From positions 248,001-312,000 of the forward strand of contig NZ_FNBZ01000003.1 in NCBI RefSeq assembly GCF_900102525.1: 64,000 bases of DNA. Direction: 5' to 3'. The stretch's first letter is position 1. Each line of letters starts with the position of its first letter. Positions 7,694 to 16,746 of the stretch are shown in pieces. The position numbers and the translations under genes are program-made. Under the pieces are notes generated by a model. That model had not been told where the DNA came from, searched no databases, and worked only from the letters and a program-made list of their open reading frames with translations. This DNA comes from Allobosea robiniae. GTDB lineage: Bacteria > Pseudomonadota > Alphaproteobacteria > Rhizobiales > Beijerinckiaceae.

Positions 7694-8599
7694 ATGTCGA
7701 TGAACCCCCGCCAGCTTCAGGCCTTCTCCGCGGTCATGCGCGCCGGCGGCATCTCTCGTGCGAGCCGGGTGCTGCACCTGTCACAGCCGGCTGTGAGCAA
7801 GCTCATCGCGGGGCTGGAGGGCGATGTCGGCTTTCCCTTGTTCAGGCGTGACAAGAAGCGGCTTTCGCCGACGGCCGAGGCTCATATCTTCCTGGCGGAG
7901 GTGGATGCGATCCTCAACGGCATGGAGCGGCTGCGTCGCGTATCCGCGGACCTCAAGAACACCCGCCGCGGTCATCTCACCATCGGGACTATCGCCACAT
8001 TCGGACTTACGCTGCTGCCGGAGATCATTGCGAGCTTTCAGAAGACCAGCCCCGAGACCAGCGTGCATCTGCATGTGCAGACCTCGCCGAAGCTTCTCGA
8101 TCTCGCTCACACCCAGCAACTGGATATCGCGATCAGCATGCTGGCCTCCGACAGCCCTGCCGTTCAGACCGAGACGCTCATGCAGTGCCGGGCCGTCTGC
8201 GTCCTGCCATCAGGACACCGGCTCGCCGGCAAGGATGTGATCGTCCCCCGGGATCTCGAAGGCGAGGCCTTTATCTCGCTTGGAGAGACCGATCGGGTGC
8301 GACAGCTGGTGGATCGCGCTTTCGAGCAGGAAAACATCGCGCGGAAGATGGTGACGAGTACCCAGTTCGGGATGGCGGCCTGTGAATTCGTGCGATGCAG
8401 CAATGCGGTGACGGTCGTGGCGCCGATGACGGCTCGGGCCTCCGTCAATCGTGATCTGGTGATCAAACCCTTCAGGCCCGAGGTGGTACTGGACATCAAA
8501 CTGCTGCGTCCGCGGATGAAGCCTCCTTCCTCCGTTCGCGAGAGTTTCTTGAGCCATCTCCGAGACTGCCTGGAACGATGGAATCTTTCGCACCCTTGA
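7694..8599 (+). CDS. LysR-family transcriptional regulator
   Basis: A 301-residue protein with an N-terminal winged helix-turn-helix, FSAVMRAGGISRASRVLHLSQPAVSKLI, at about residues 9-36. A periplasmic-binding-protein-like effector domain follows from about residue 90. The start is set at the ATG at 7694, about 11 bases after AGGGG; an in-frame ATG at 7700 is possible. It is divergent from the polyamine-type catabolic operon, so it probably activates that operon in response to the imported compound or an intermediate. A weak CACCC/GGGTG hairpin overlaps the stop codon (8591-8606). Confidence 0.88.
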   Translation: MSMNPRQLQAFSAVMRAGGISRASRVLHLSQPAVSKLIAGLEGDVGFPLFRRDKKRLSPTAEAHIFLAEVDAILNGMERLRRVSADLKNTRRGHLTIGTIATFGLTLLPEIIASFQKTSPETSVHLHVQTSPKLLDLAHTQQLDIAISMLASDSPAVQTETLMQCRAVCVLPSGHRLAGKDVIVPRDLEGEAFISLGETDRVRQLVDRAFEQENIARKMVTSTQFGMAACEFVRCSNAVTVVAPMTARASVNRDLVIKPFRPEVVLDIKLLRPRMKPPSSVRESFLSHLRDCLERWNLSHP

Positions 8600-8967
8600 A
8601 TGGGTGTTGAAGGAGATTCAGAAGAACCTCGGGCGCAGATGGGCAGGTTCACGCCGCTCAGCCGACAGACATCGAGAGACGACCATGAGCGGACGTAGCC
8701 AGCTCTGGAGGGCGCCGCTGCAGGGGGGCGGCCGCTGGCAGTACGATGAGAATGTTCAGATCCTTTACGACGCCTGGGCCGGCATAAAGCCGGATGGTCA
8801 AGGCCGCAGGGGGGCACCGTCAGCGGCGCCATGGGTATCCAACTCAAGACACAGCGTCTCACGGGCGTTTCGAACAACTTCCAGTCTGTCGCGCTGGATT
8901 CGGCAAAACTTAGTAGCTTCATATGCCTGTTGATGCCTTAGACACGCCGTCTACGGATGGAGGGAGC
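8600..8967. other. Intergenic stretch without convincing gene
   Basis: About 370 bases separate two LysR genes. Short frames exist on both strands, but none has family resemblance, a good ribosome binding site or the codon bias of its neighbours. The only feature seen is GGAGGG at 8959-8964, just before a GTG codon at 8968. Confidence 0.5.
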
Positions 8968-9873
8968 GTGAAACATCGGCATCTTGAGGTGTTCAGGGCT
9001 GTCATGCGCGCCGGGAGCATCACCGGCGCCGCGCATTTGCTCGGACTGACCCAGCCAGGAGCCAGCAAGCTCATCGCACAGGGAGAGGAGTTGTGCGGCT
9101 TCCCCCTGTTCAGCCGCGTCCAGAACCGCCTGGTTCCGACCGAACGGGCCGTTCGCCTGTTCGAGGAAGCGGAACGGCTGTTCGTCGGCATGGAAGAAAT
9201 CAATCGCCTGGTGGGGCGTCTGCGCAGCGACGGCCCTCCACGTACCGTCGTCGCCGCCATCCCGATGATCGCCCAGGAGATTCTGCCGTTCGCCGCAGCC
9301 GACTGGCTCGCGGGTGTCGATGCCCAGCTCTTCGTCACGACGCGCGATGCCGGCGGCGTTCTCGCCATGGTGACCTCCCGCAATGCCGATGTCGGCTTCG
9401 CCATGAGCTTTCGCCGGACGCCGGGCGTGCGAAGCCAGCTCATCGCGCGAAGCCGCGTTATGTGCGCCATATCCACCGAGCATCCGCTCGCAGCGAAGGC
9501 GATCATCAACCCAACGGATCTGCAGGGAGAACGCTTCATTTCGATCTCGCGGCATGAAGGGCAGCAGCAGAAGATCGACCAGGTGCTGGCGGCGGCATCC
9601 GTGAAGCCGAAGGAAGTGGCCGAGATGCCGCTGATCATCGGCGCGGCAGCTATGGCGCGGGCTGGCATCGGCATCACATTTGCCGACTGCTTTTCCGCGC
9701 GGCCATGGCTCGGACAAGGCCTCGTGCTGCGCCCGTTCGAGCCGGAAATCCGGTTCGAGTACCATGCGATCTGGATCGATGGGGCACCGCAAGGGCGCAA
9801 CGTCCAGACGCTTATTGCCGCGATGCGGGCGACCATGCGCGCTCAGTTGCAGAGCTTCGGCAGCGGCGCCTAG
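8968..9873 (+). CDS. LysR-family transcriptional regulator
   Basis: A LysR regulator with helix-turn-helix FRAVMRAGSITGAAHLLGLTQPGASKLI right at its N-terminus and a C-terminal effector domain. The GTG at 8968 is preferred because GGAGGG ends four bases upstream and the family normally starts two to five residues before the first helix. An in-frame ATG at 8923 would add 15 residues but has no ribosome binding site. It is 63 residues into the family pattern similar to the LysR gene upstream (both read VMRAG at the helix-turn-helix), suggesting they are distant paralogues. Its target may be the amino acid ABC operon that starts at 10255, where an inverted repeat is seen. Confidence 0.85.
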   Translation: MKHRHLEVFRAVMRAGSITGAAHLLGLTQPGASKLIAQGEELCGFPLFSRVQNRLVPTERAVRLFEEAERLFVGMEEINRLVGRLRSDGPPRTVVAAIPMIAQEILPFAAADWLAGVDAQLFVTTRDAGGVLAMVTSRNADVGFAMSFRRTPGVRSQLIARSRVMCAISTEHPLAAKAIINPTDLQGERFISISRHEGQQQKIDQVLAAASVKPKEVAEMPLIIGAAAMARAGIGITFADCFSARPWLGQGLVLRPFEPEIRFEYHAIWIDGAPQGRNVQTLIAAMRATMRAQLQSFGSGA

Positions 9874-10254
9874 CTGCGCAGCGCTCAAGGCCGCACCCCG
9901 CGATCTTTGGGCGGTGCAGCGATCCTCGACCATAACCAGAGGCCATGATCCATAACCAACGTCGCGATGGACAAGTGCGCCACGCTTGACCGAATATCAT
10001 GGCTCTCGAAATCGAAATTCGGCGATTTCATCGAGATCTTGAGGTCAAATTCTCGAACAAGTTAAAGGTTTATCCGGGGCATGAAACGGAAATACCTTGA
10101 TGTGCGCGAGTTGACGACTTCGCGATCGCCTTGGCATGCCTTGCGGCCAGGGTGAACGAAGCAACGCTGCCGGGCGCGTCACTGCGGTGACGCGATGCAC
10201 CGTACACTATTCTATCGACCGCCAAAGGCGGCGCAAAAATCGGGGATTGATGGA
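9874..10254. other. Intergenic region upstream of the amino acid importer operon
   Basis: About 380 bases without a convincing gene. Two copies of CCATAACCA lie 20 bases apart (9930-9938 and 9950-9958), a TTGACC hexamer is at 9986-9991, and an inverted repeat is at 10008-10029. The stretch is less GC-rich than the flanking genes, as expected for a promoter region. Confidence 0.5.
10008..10029. promoter_or_regulatory. Candidate operator, inverted repeat
   Basis: GAAATCG and CGATTTC are perfect 7-base inverted arms separated by 8 bases. They lie downstream of a TTGACC hexamer at 9986-9991 and upstream of the amino acid importer operon. One of the two neighbouring LysR proteins could bind here; this is inference from position and symmetry. 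Confidence 0.35.
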
Positions 10255-11049
10255 ATGTTCGGGTTCATCACGAAACTTGCCGTCGCGACCACCATGGCCA
10301 TCTCGACGCTGGCCCTTCCAGCCGCCGCTCAGGATGGCGGCAAGGACATGGCTCGCATCCTCTCGCAGAAGGTCGTGCGCGTCGGCGCGGTCGAGGCGTT
10401 TCCGTCCTATCGGCAGGACCTGGCGAGCAGCAAATGGGAAGGCATCTTTCCCGAGACGGTCGAGGCTCTGTTCGGAGCCATCGGCGTCAAAGTCGAGTAT
10501 GTGCCGACCGAATGGGGCACCGCTGCTGCCGGGCTGCAGTCCGGCCGGTTCGATCTGATCGGCGGCTATTCGGCCACGCCGGAGCGTGCGCTCGCCGTCG
10601 GCTTTACCATCCCGGTCGCGCGCGTCGGCGTCGGGCTCGCGGCGGCGACGGCCGAGAAACAGGCTGCGGCCGCGAATTGGGCCGACCTGAACAAGCCGGA
10701 GGTGCGGATCTCGCTGGCCGACGGTTCGGCGACGATGCGCATGGTCCAGCGCCTGATCCCCAAGGCGACCTATGTCGCCGTGAAGACGGAAGATGCCGCG
10801 ATCCTCGAACTCGAAAGCGGTCGGGTCGACTATTTCGCCAGCACGGAGTCGAGCCTCTCGCGCTATGGCCAGGCCCGCAAGAATGTGCATGTCGGCTATC
10901 CCAAGCCCGAGATCGGCCAGAACTCGACATTCGCCCTGCGCAAGGGCGAGCACGATTTCCAGGAATGGCTCAACGTCTCGCTCGGCGCGCTGATCGCTGA
11001 CGGCACGATCCCCGGCATCCGCGCCAAGTTCCTCAACCCCTCGAAATGA
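10255..11049 (+). CDS. Polar amino acid ABC transporter substrate-binding protein (family 3)
   Basis: A 264-residue periplasmic protein with a Sec signal peptide: KLAVATTMAISTLALPAAAQ, cleavage near residue 24. The mature part has family 3 binding-protein features, for example VRVGAVEAFPSYRQD near the start and FDLIGGYSATPERALAVGF, where the ligand-gating loop lies. It is followed 43 bases later by its ATPase. The ATG at 10255 gives a well-formed signal peptide; an upstream in-frame ATG at 10195 would bury it. The downstream FAD dehydrogenase and RidA point to an amino acid, possibly a D-isomer, as ligand. Confidence 0.88.
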   Translation: MFGFITKLAVATTMAISTLALPAAAQDGGKDMARILSQKVVRVGAVEAFPSYRQDLASSKWEGIFPETVEALFGAIGVKVEYVPTEWGTAAAGLQSGRFDLIGGYSATPERALAVGFTIPVARVGVGLAAATAEKQAAAANWADLNKPEVRISLADGSATMRMVQRLIPKATYVAVKTEDAAILELESGRVDYFASTESSLSRYGQARKNVHVGYPKPEIGQNSTFALRKGEHDFQEWLNVSLGALIADGTIPGIRAKFLNPSK

Positions 11050-11092
11050 GGTTGCTCCCGGCCGTCCGGGACAGTGAAGAGGAGATCGGTCT

Positions 11093-11854
11093 TTGACGCT
11101 GCTGGCGATCCGCGACGTTCACAAGTCCTATGGCGCGCTCGAGGTTCTCAAGGGCATCGACCTGACCGTGGAGGCCGGTGAGATCGTTGGCTTCATCGGG
11201 GCCAGCGGCTCGGGCAAGTCGACGCTTCTGCGCTGCATCAACCACATGGAGGCGCCGACGCGGGGCGAGGTTCTGCTCGAGGGCGAGACCGTCGGCGTGA
11301 AGAAGGTCGGCGACAGGCATGTGCCGCGCTCCTCGGCCGAACTCAGTCAGCAGCGCCGCAAGATGGCGATGGTGTTTCAGCACTTCAATCTCTGGCCGCA
11401 CAAGACGGCGCTGGAGAATGTGATGGAGGGACCTGTCGTCGTCCAGAAGATCGAGCGCGAGAAGGCCAGGGCAAAGGCTCTTGCCGCACTCGCCCGCGTC
11501 GGCCTCGCGGACAAGGCGGATTCCTATCCGAGCCGCCTGTCGGGCGGTCAGCAGCAGCGCGTCGGCATCGCCCGCGCGCTGGCATTGGAGCCGCAGATCA
11601 TCCTGTTCGACGAGCCGACATCGGCGCTCGATCCGGAACTCGTCAACGAGGTCCTCGCCGTGATCCAGGGGCTCGCCAACGACGGCATGACGTTGATCAT
11701 CGTGACGCACGAGATGCGCTTCGCCCGCGATGTCTGCGACCGTGTCGTCTTTCTCGACAAGGGCAGGATCGCGGATATCGGGCCCCCCTCGCACATCTTC
11801 GGTGCGACAGCGAATGCCCGAACGCAAGAATTCGTCCGCAACTACTACGGCTGA
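11093..11854 (+). CDS. Amino acid ABC transporter ATP-binding protein (GlnQ/HisP-like)
   Basis: A 253-residue ATPase with Walker A GASGSGKST, signature LSGGQQQRVGIARAL, Walker B FDEPTSALDPEL and switch His in VTHEMRFARD. These are all standard for the polar amino acid importer group. Translation starts at TTG 11093, preceded by AAGAGGAG at good spacing. It serves the single permease encoded 46 bases downstream. Confidence 0.9.
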   Translation: MTLLAIRDVHKSYGALEVLKGIDLTVEAGEIVGFIGASGSGKSTLLRCINHMEAPTRGEVLLEGETVGVKKVGDRHVPRSSAELSQQRRKMAMVFQHFNLWPHKTALENVMEGPVVVQKIEREKARAKALAALARVGLADKADSYPSRLSGGQQQRVGIARALALEPQIILFDEPTSALDPELVNEVLAVIQGLANDGMTLIIVTHEMRFARDVCDRVVFLDKGRIADIGPPSHIFGATANARTQEFVRNYYG

Positions 11855-11900
11855 ACGCGACGCCGGCGGCTTTGCCGCGGCCGCAAGACGGGCGGGACAG

Positions 11901-12572
11901 ATGGAATACGACTGGAACTTCGCGATCGTCTGGGACTACCGAGCCGTCCTGCTGAGGGGGTTGCTCTACACCGTCATGCTCGCTGCGATCACGATCGTCA
12001 CCAGCATGATCCTGGGCCTCGTCCTGGCGCTGCTGCGCGGCAGCAAGGTCCCGTTCGTCTATCCGGTGATCTCGACCATGATCTCGGTCGTCCGGGCGGT
12101 GCCCGTGCTCGTTCTGCTGGTCTGGATGTACTACTGCCTGCCGATCATCACCGGGTTGAAGCTCGAGGGCTTCACCACCGTGGTGATTGCGCTGTCCATC
12201 TACAGTTCGGCCTTCTTCGCCGAGATTTTCCGCGGCGGCATCCAGTCGATCGACCGTGGCCATATCGAAGCTGCGCAATCGGTCGGCATGACCCGCGGAC
12301 AGGTCTTTCAGCGGATCGTCGCGCCGCTCGCTTTCCAACGGATTTTCCCGCCGCTGGTGAACCAGTGCATCCTGGTGCTCAAGAACACGACGCTGGCCGG
12401 TTACGTCGCCGTCCCCGAGCTCCTCTATTTAGGCCAGCAGATCAGCGTGCGGACCTTCAGGCCGCTCGAGCTGCTGACCGTCGTCGCCGTGCTGTTCGTC
12501 GTAACGATCGTACCGCTCACCCTGGCCGCCGAATACTTCGAGAAGAAGTACCGCGAGAAATACTTCAGGTAG
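11901..12572 (+). CDS. Amino acid ABC transporter permease (HisM/GlnP type)
   Basis: A 223-residue inner-membrane permease of the His/Glu/Gln class. Hydrophobic helices begin at LLYTVMLAAITIVTSMILGL, and the coupling loop is EAAQSVGMTRGQVFQRIVAPLA. The C-terminus EYFEKKYREKYFR is typical of the family. The ATG at 11901 gives the usual length; the frame is open farther upstream only inside the ATPase gene. Only one permease is encoded, so the transporter would be a homodimer in the membrane. The next gene starts 5 bases after the stop. Confidence 0.88.
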   Translation: MEYDWNFAIVWDYRAVLLRGLLYTVMLAAITIVTSMILGLVLALLRGSKVPFVYPVISTMISVVRAVPVLVLLVWMYYCLPIITGLKLEGFTTVVIALSIYSSAFFAEIFRGGIQSIDRGHIEAAQSVGMTRGQVFQRIVAPLAFQRIFPPLVNQCILVLKNTTLAGYVAVPELLYLGQQISVRTFRPLELLTVVAVLFVVTIVPLTLAAEYFEKKYREKYFR

Positions 12573-12577
12573 GATCC

Positions 12578-13819
12578 ATGCAACTTCGTGACGAAACGGT
12601 CGTCGTCGGCGCAGGCGTCGTCGGCATGGCCATCGCTGTGCGGCTGGCACGCGCCGGAACCCAGGTGGTCGTGCTCGATCCGCTGCCGCCCGGAGGGCGG
12701 GCCTCCTTCGGCAATGCCGGAATCATCAGCCCCGCCACCGTGATGCCGATGTCCGGACCCGGCGTCCTGCGCAAGGTGCCGGGCTGGATGAGCGATCCGC
12801 TCGGGCCGCTCTTCGTGTCCCCCCGGCATTTCCCACGCGCGCTGCCGTGGCTGCTGCGCTACATCATGGCCGGACGGCCGGCGCGGGTGCGCGGCATTGC
12901 CGCCGCGATGCACTATCTGCACCGCGACTGCGTGGCGGATTGGGAGCATCTGCTCGGTTCGGAATTCGTGGCCCGCAACATGCGCTTCCATGGCGGGCTG
13001 CAGCTCTGGTCGGGCCCGGGCAACGCCAAGGCGGCGGCGCTCGGCGCCGAGATCCGCAAGCGCTATGGCATCGAAGCAGAGGCGCTGTCCGGAGACAGGC
13101 TGCGCGAACTCGTGCCCGACGTCACGCCGGCGATGAAGACAGGCCTGCTGGTGCGTGGCGGCGGCTATACGCTCGACCCGGCCGAAATCTCCGCGCATCT
13201 CGTCGAAGAATTCATGCGCCTGGGCGGCCGGATCGTCCAACGCTCGGTCGAGCGTATCCATCGGGAGGCGCCGGGTCGCATCTTACTCGCCACCAACCTT
13301 CATCCCATCGAATGCCGGCGCGTCGTCGTTGCAGCCGGCATCTGGTCGGGCAGGCTCCTGGCCCCGCTCGGGATTCGCATCCCGCTCGAGGCGGAGCGCG
13401 GCTATCATGCGACCTTGCCGAACCACAATGTGCGGCTCGAGCATTCGATCGGCTTCAAGGATCGCGGCTTCTCCGTCACGCCGATGCGCCAGGGGTTGCG
13501 CGTCGCCGGCACGGTCGAGTTCTCGGGGCTCGACACCCCGCCGGACATGCGGCGCGCGCAAAAGCTGGTGAAGCACGCCGCCGAGCTGTTTCCGGGCATC
13601 AAGCACGACGAGCCGCTGCTCTGGTCGGGCTTCCGCCCGTCGCTGCCGGACAGCCTGCCCGTGATCGGCCCGGCCACCGCCGATGGCGATGTCGTGATGG
13701 CTTTCGGGCACAGCCATTACGGCATGAGCGGCGCCCCCGGCACGGCGCGCGTCGTCGACGACATCCTCCATGGCAGGCACCGCGAGGAGCATGCCATGTT
13801 CAGCCATCACCGTTTCTGA
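12578..13819 (+). CDS. FAD-dependent D-amino acid dehydrogenase-like oxidoreductase (DadA family)
   Basis: A 413-residue flavoprotein beginning with VVVGAGVVGMAIAVRLA, the FAD-binding Rossmann motif. SFGNAGIISP near residue 45 is characteristic of the DadA branch. The C-terminal GHSHYGMSGAPGTARVVDDI contacts the flavin. DadA proteins deaminate D-amino acids at the membrane, passing electrons to quinone, and release 2-imino acids. The start ATG at 12578 follows the permease stop by 5 bases. The next gene is a RidA-type imine deaminase, which fits removal of the reactive product. Confidence 0.88.
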   Translation: MQLRDETVVVGAGVVGMAIAVRLARAGTQVVVLDPLPPGGRASFGNAGIISPATVMPMSGPGVLRKVPGWMSDPLGPLFVSPRHFPRALPWLLRYIMAGRPARVRGIAAAMHYLHRDCVADWEHLLGSEFVARNMRFHGGLQLWSGPGNAKAAALGAEIRKRYGIEAEALSGDRLRELVPDVTPAMKTGLLVRGGGYTLDPAEISAHLVEEFMRLGGRIVQRSVERIHREAPGRILLATNLHPIECRRVVVAAGIWSGRLLAPLGIRIPLEAERGYHATLPNHNVRLEHSIGFKDRGFSVTPMRQGLRVAGTVEFSGLDTPPDMRRAQKLVKHAAELFPGIKHDEPLLWSGFRPSLPDSLPVIGPATADGDVVMAFGHSHYGMSGAPGTARVVDDILHGRHREEHAMFSHHRF

Positions 13820-13832
13820 CAGGAGCACTCCC

Positions 13833-14192
13833 ATGGAAATCCAGCGCAAGCTGATCGAGAAGCGCTACAGCAAGATCTCGATCTACAATGGCGTCGCCTA
13901 TTTCGCCGCCACCCCGGACCGTCCCTTCGATACCTCGGAAAGCGTCGTCACGCAGGCGCGCCAGATATTCGCACGCGTCGAGGAGCGGCTCGCGGAAGTC
14001 GGCTCGACCAAGGCCGACCTCCTGTTCGTCACCATCATTTTGTCGGACAAGCGCTATCTCGCTGAATTCAACGAGCTCTGGGACGCATGGGTGAGCGACA
14101 TCACCCCGCCCTCGCGCGCCTGCTTCTTCGCCGAACTGACCAATCCGGACATGAAGGTCGAGTTCGTCATGCAGGCGCGAGCACGACAGTAA
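13833..14192 (+). CDS. RidA/YjgF-family protein
   Basis: A 119-residue protein of the RidA family, which hydrolyses reactive enamines and imines formed by amino acid oxidation and PLP enzymes. YNGVAYFAATPDRPFDTSESV corresponds to the N-terminal strand pair, and SRACFFAELTNPDMKVEFVMQA to the C-terminal half with the conserved Arg (SRA). The start ATG at 13833 is preceded by AGGAG at 13821-13825. It sits 13 bases after the DadA-like gene and is the last gene of the operon, consistent with detoxifying that enzyme's imine product. Confidence 0.88.
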   Translation: MEIQRKLIEKRYSKISIYNGVAYFAATPDRPFDTSESVVTQARQIFARVEERLAEVGSTKADLLFVTIILSDKRYLAEFNELWDAWVSDITPPSRACFFAELTNPDMKVEFVMQARARQ

Positions 14193-14362
14193 CCAATCGC
14201 GGCGCCGGGAGCAGACTCCGGCTCCTTGTCCGAAAGCGGACATCGAGTGGCGTCACGATGCAAAGAGCCCATCCGGCCAGGCATCCAGATGCAGCGACGA
14301 CGGGACGGAACATTGGCGTTGCGGCCTCCCGGGGGCGCTGCGGCAAGGGCCGGATGTTTGAC

Positions 14363-15829
14363 TTACGTCATCCACACCGGAGAGACGTTCGTATCGAGTG
14401 GAGCGATAGGCCGGCGAATGCGGCGGTAGGGTATTGCGGCGGCATCGGGCGGATAGGGGCCGCCGCAATTCACGAAAATCACATCGGCGGCGATCGGCGC
14501 GAAGGCTGTGTGAAAATGGCTTGCGGATTTCACCACGACGATCTTTTTCTTCGAGAGTTCTATCCCGAGCAATTCGAAGACAGCGGGGTGGAACGTCTGG
14601 GCGCGTTTGCTTGCCAGCACCACATCCAGTTTGCCGAGCCGTACCGAGGCCGCGGCCCCCAGCGAGACCCGGCTCTCTTGAAACGGAATGACAAGATCGC
14701 GTGTGGTCGCGACGACCTCGATTTCAGCATCGACGGGCATGCCCGAACTCGGCGCCGCCTTGCCACCGAAGCGCAGATGTAGGCGCGCACCGGACCCCGC
14801 CGCCAGGCAGAACGAGACAGCGACCGGATCCCACAGAGCCCCGACCGCGGCATCGATGTTCGTGCGCTCGCGCAGCGCGTGAACAAGGAACGTGCTGTCG
14901 CCAGCCACGCCGCCACCGGGATTGTCCCAGCGGTCGGCAAGCACGACAGGCTGACCGGCCACAGCGAGGGCCATGTCGATCGCCTCGGCCGGATCGGGCA
15001 TATACGGCATGCGGTTGGCGCCGAAAGCAACGATACGGGCACCAAATTCGGCCGCCACGGATCGGCCCATTTCCGGCGCATCGTCACTGATCACGACGAC
15101 CTTGGTGCCGACGTCGTGGACGTCCGCCGCCGGAAACCCGTGCACGACGGAGATGCTCAGCACGCCGTCCCTGCCTTCACGGGCGATCATGTCGTCGACA
15201 AGGGACCTGCCAGGTTCGCGGCTGGTCAGAAAGTTCGCGATGGCGCGGCAGTCGAGGACACTCACAACTGGCGTGATTTCCTTGCGGGCGGCGCGCAAGG
15301 AAAGATCCACCATATCTTGCGCGCGCTCGTAGAAATCGCTGTGCGGCACCTCCTTGAAGGTGACCAGGATCGTGACCGCGTCGATCATCGCCTGTGTGAG
15401 ATGGCAATGGGGATCGAGTTCGACCCCGATCACCGCATCCCCTCCTGCGATGGCGCGGGCCTGAGCAAGCAGATCGCCCTCGCAATCGTCGTAACCCTCG
15501 GCGATCATCGCGCCATGCAGGCCGAGAAGCACCACGTCGACGGGCATCGCGGCGCGCAGCTGGTCCAGGATTTCGTCCCGCAACCCCTCATAGGCCTCCC
15601 GGGAAACCAGGCCCGCAGGCTCGGCCCAGGCGGCCGTCCCCTCGATCAAGGTGAACCCCTGCTCACTGGCGCGTTTGCGGGCCGCGACAAGGGGGGCGGA
15701 ACAGAGAGTGGGCGTCTCGGGGTGCTCACCCGGCGGGGCGTAGAACGCATCTTCGAAGGCGCCGCGGTCGATGCGAATTGGCGAGAAGGTGTTCGTTTCA
15801 GTCGCCAGCGAAGCGACAAAGACCCTCAT
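14363..15829 (-). CDS. M81-family metallopeptidase (MlrC-like)
   Basis: A 488-residue protein with the M81/MlrC N-terminal pattern RVFVASLATETNTFSPI and GLHGAMIAEGYDDCEGDLL. Metal-binding candidates lie in GVELDPHCHLT. The C-terminal domain includes LADRWDNPGGGVAGDSTFLV, with conserved Asp and Asn. MlrC opens linear microcystin in Sphingomonas, but most M81 proteins sit in amino acid or peptide catabolic loci and their substrates are unknown. The ATG at 15829 overlaps the RpiR regulator stop by 4 bases, so the two are co-translated. It faces the RidA gene convergently across 170 bases. Confidence 0.85.
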   Translation of the reverse strand: MRVFVASLATETNTFSPIRIDRGAFEDAFYAPPGEHPETPTLCSAPLVAARKRASEQGFTLIEGTAAWAEPAGLVSREAYEGLRDEILDQLRAAMPVDVVLLGLHGAMIAEGYDDCEGDLLAQARAIAGGDAVIGVELDPHCHLTQAMIDAVTILVTFKEVPHSDFYERAQDMVDLSLRAARKEITPVVSVLDCRAIANFLTSREPGRSLVDDMIAREGRDGVLSISVVHGFPAADVHDVGTKVVVISDDAPEMGRSVAAEFGARIVAFGANRMPYMPDPAEAIDMALAVAGQPVVLADRWDNPGGGVAGDSTFLVHALRERTNIDAAVGALWDPVAVSFCLAAGSGARLHLRFGGKAAPSSGMPVDAEIEVVATTRDLVIPFQESRVSLGAAASVRLGKLDVVLASKRAQTFHPAVFELLGIELSKKKIVVVKSASHFHTAFAPIAADVIFVNCGGPYPPDAAAIPYRRIRRPIAPLDTNVSPVWMT

Positions 15830-16746
15830 GACTTGCTCTTTCTGCGGCCTGACGGCGCCGCCAGCGGAATGCGCAGATCGGCGAGGCTGTTCTTCGCCTC
15901 GCGCAGGCGCTCGAAAAGCGCCGGCCCGCCACGGAGAGCCATTGCTGTCGCGATGATGTCGATCAGCACGGCATGGGCCACGCGCGACGTCATCGGCGTG
16001 TAGATTTCGGTGTTCTCATGCGCGTCGATCTCGAGGACGATGTCAGCCGCAGCCGACAGCGCGGTATTTGGCCGGGTGATGGCGATGACCGTGGCGCCGC
16101 ATTGGCGCGCCTTCAGCGCCATCGCCTCGATGTCGCGCACCATGCCGGTATGGGAAAAGCAGAGCGCCACGTTGCCCTTGCGCAGCGTGGCGGCGGCAAG
16201 GCGCTGCAAGTGCGTGTCGTCATACGCCACGACCGGGATGCCGAAGCGCATCAGCTTGTGCTGGGCTTCCATGGCCAGGATGCGTGCCGCTCCGGCACCG
16301 TAGCAATCGATGCGGGTCGCGTCGGCGAGGATGTCGACGACCCGCGCAAGCACCGCCTGGTCGATGGAACGTCGCAGCATCGTCAACGCGTAGATCGAGG
16401 AATCGACAAGCTTGTCGACGATCTGGTCGAGCGGGTCGCTGGAGGTGACTTCGCTGTGAACATAAGGCGTCCCGGCGACGATGCTCTGTCCGGTGCGCAG
16501 CTTGAGTTCAGGATAGCTGGCCAACCCCATCGTACGCACGAACCGAAGCACGGTCGGCTGGCTGACACCCACCTCTTCGGCCAATGTCGCGATCGACATA
16601 TGGATGACCTTGTCCGGCGCATCGAGCACAAACTCTGCCACTCGGCGCTCGGATGGCGAAAGCTCGGCCCTGCGGGCGGTCAATATGTCGAGGAAGCGGT
16701 CGTCGCCTCCCGCGTGACCATTTCCCGGCGCTTCACCTGTCATCAT
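15826..16746 (-). CDS. MurR/RpiR-family transcriptional regulator with SIS domain
   Basis: A 306-residue regulator. The N-terminal RpiR helix-turn-helix, IATLAEEVGVSQPTVLRFVRTMG, spans about residues 54-76. The SIS sugar-phosphate-type domain starts near residue 125 and includes DCYGAGAARILAMEAQHKLMRFG and NVALCFSHTGMVRDIEAMAL. Many RpiR proteins sense sugar phosphates, though in amino acid loci the ligand may differ. It overlaps the M81 gene by 4 bases and probably controls it. The degraded RidA gene ends 14 bases inside its start region. Confidence 0.88.
   Translation of the reverse strand: MMTGEAPGNGHAGGDDRFLDILTARRAELSPSERRVAEFVLDAPDKVIHMSIATLAEEVGVSQPTVLRFVRTMGLASYPELKLRTGQSIVAGTPYVHSEVTSSDPLDQIVDKLVDSSIYALTMLRRSIDQAVLARVVDILADATRIDCYGAGAARILAMEAQHKLMRFGIPVVAYDDTHLQRLAAATLRKGNVALCFSHTGMVRDIEAMALKARQCGATVIAITRPNTALSAAADIVLEIDAHENTEIYTPMTSRVAHAVLIDIIATAMALRGGPALFERLREAKNSLADLRIPLAAPSGRRKSKS

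Noticed and set aside
8604-8933. A rightward 109-codon frame between the two LysR genes.
   Set aside because: No motif, no ribosome binding site, and composition unlike neighbouring genes.
14193-14362. Imperfect hairpin between RidA and the M81 peptidase gene as a terminator.
   Set aside because: The stem GCCGGGAG/CTCCGGC needs a bulge and no T-tract follows; too weak to call.
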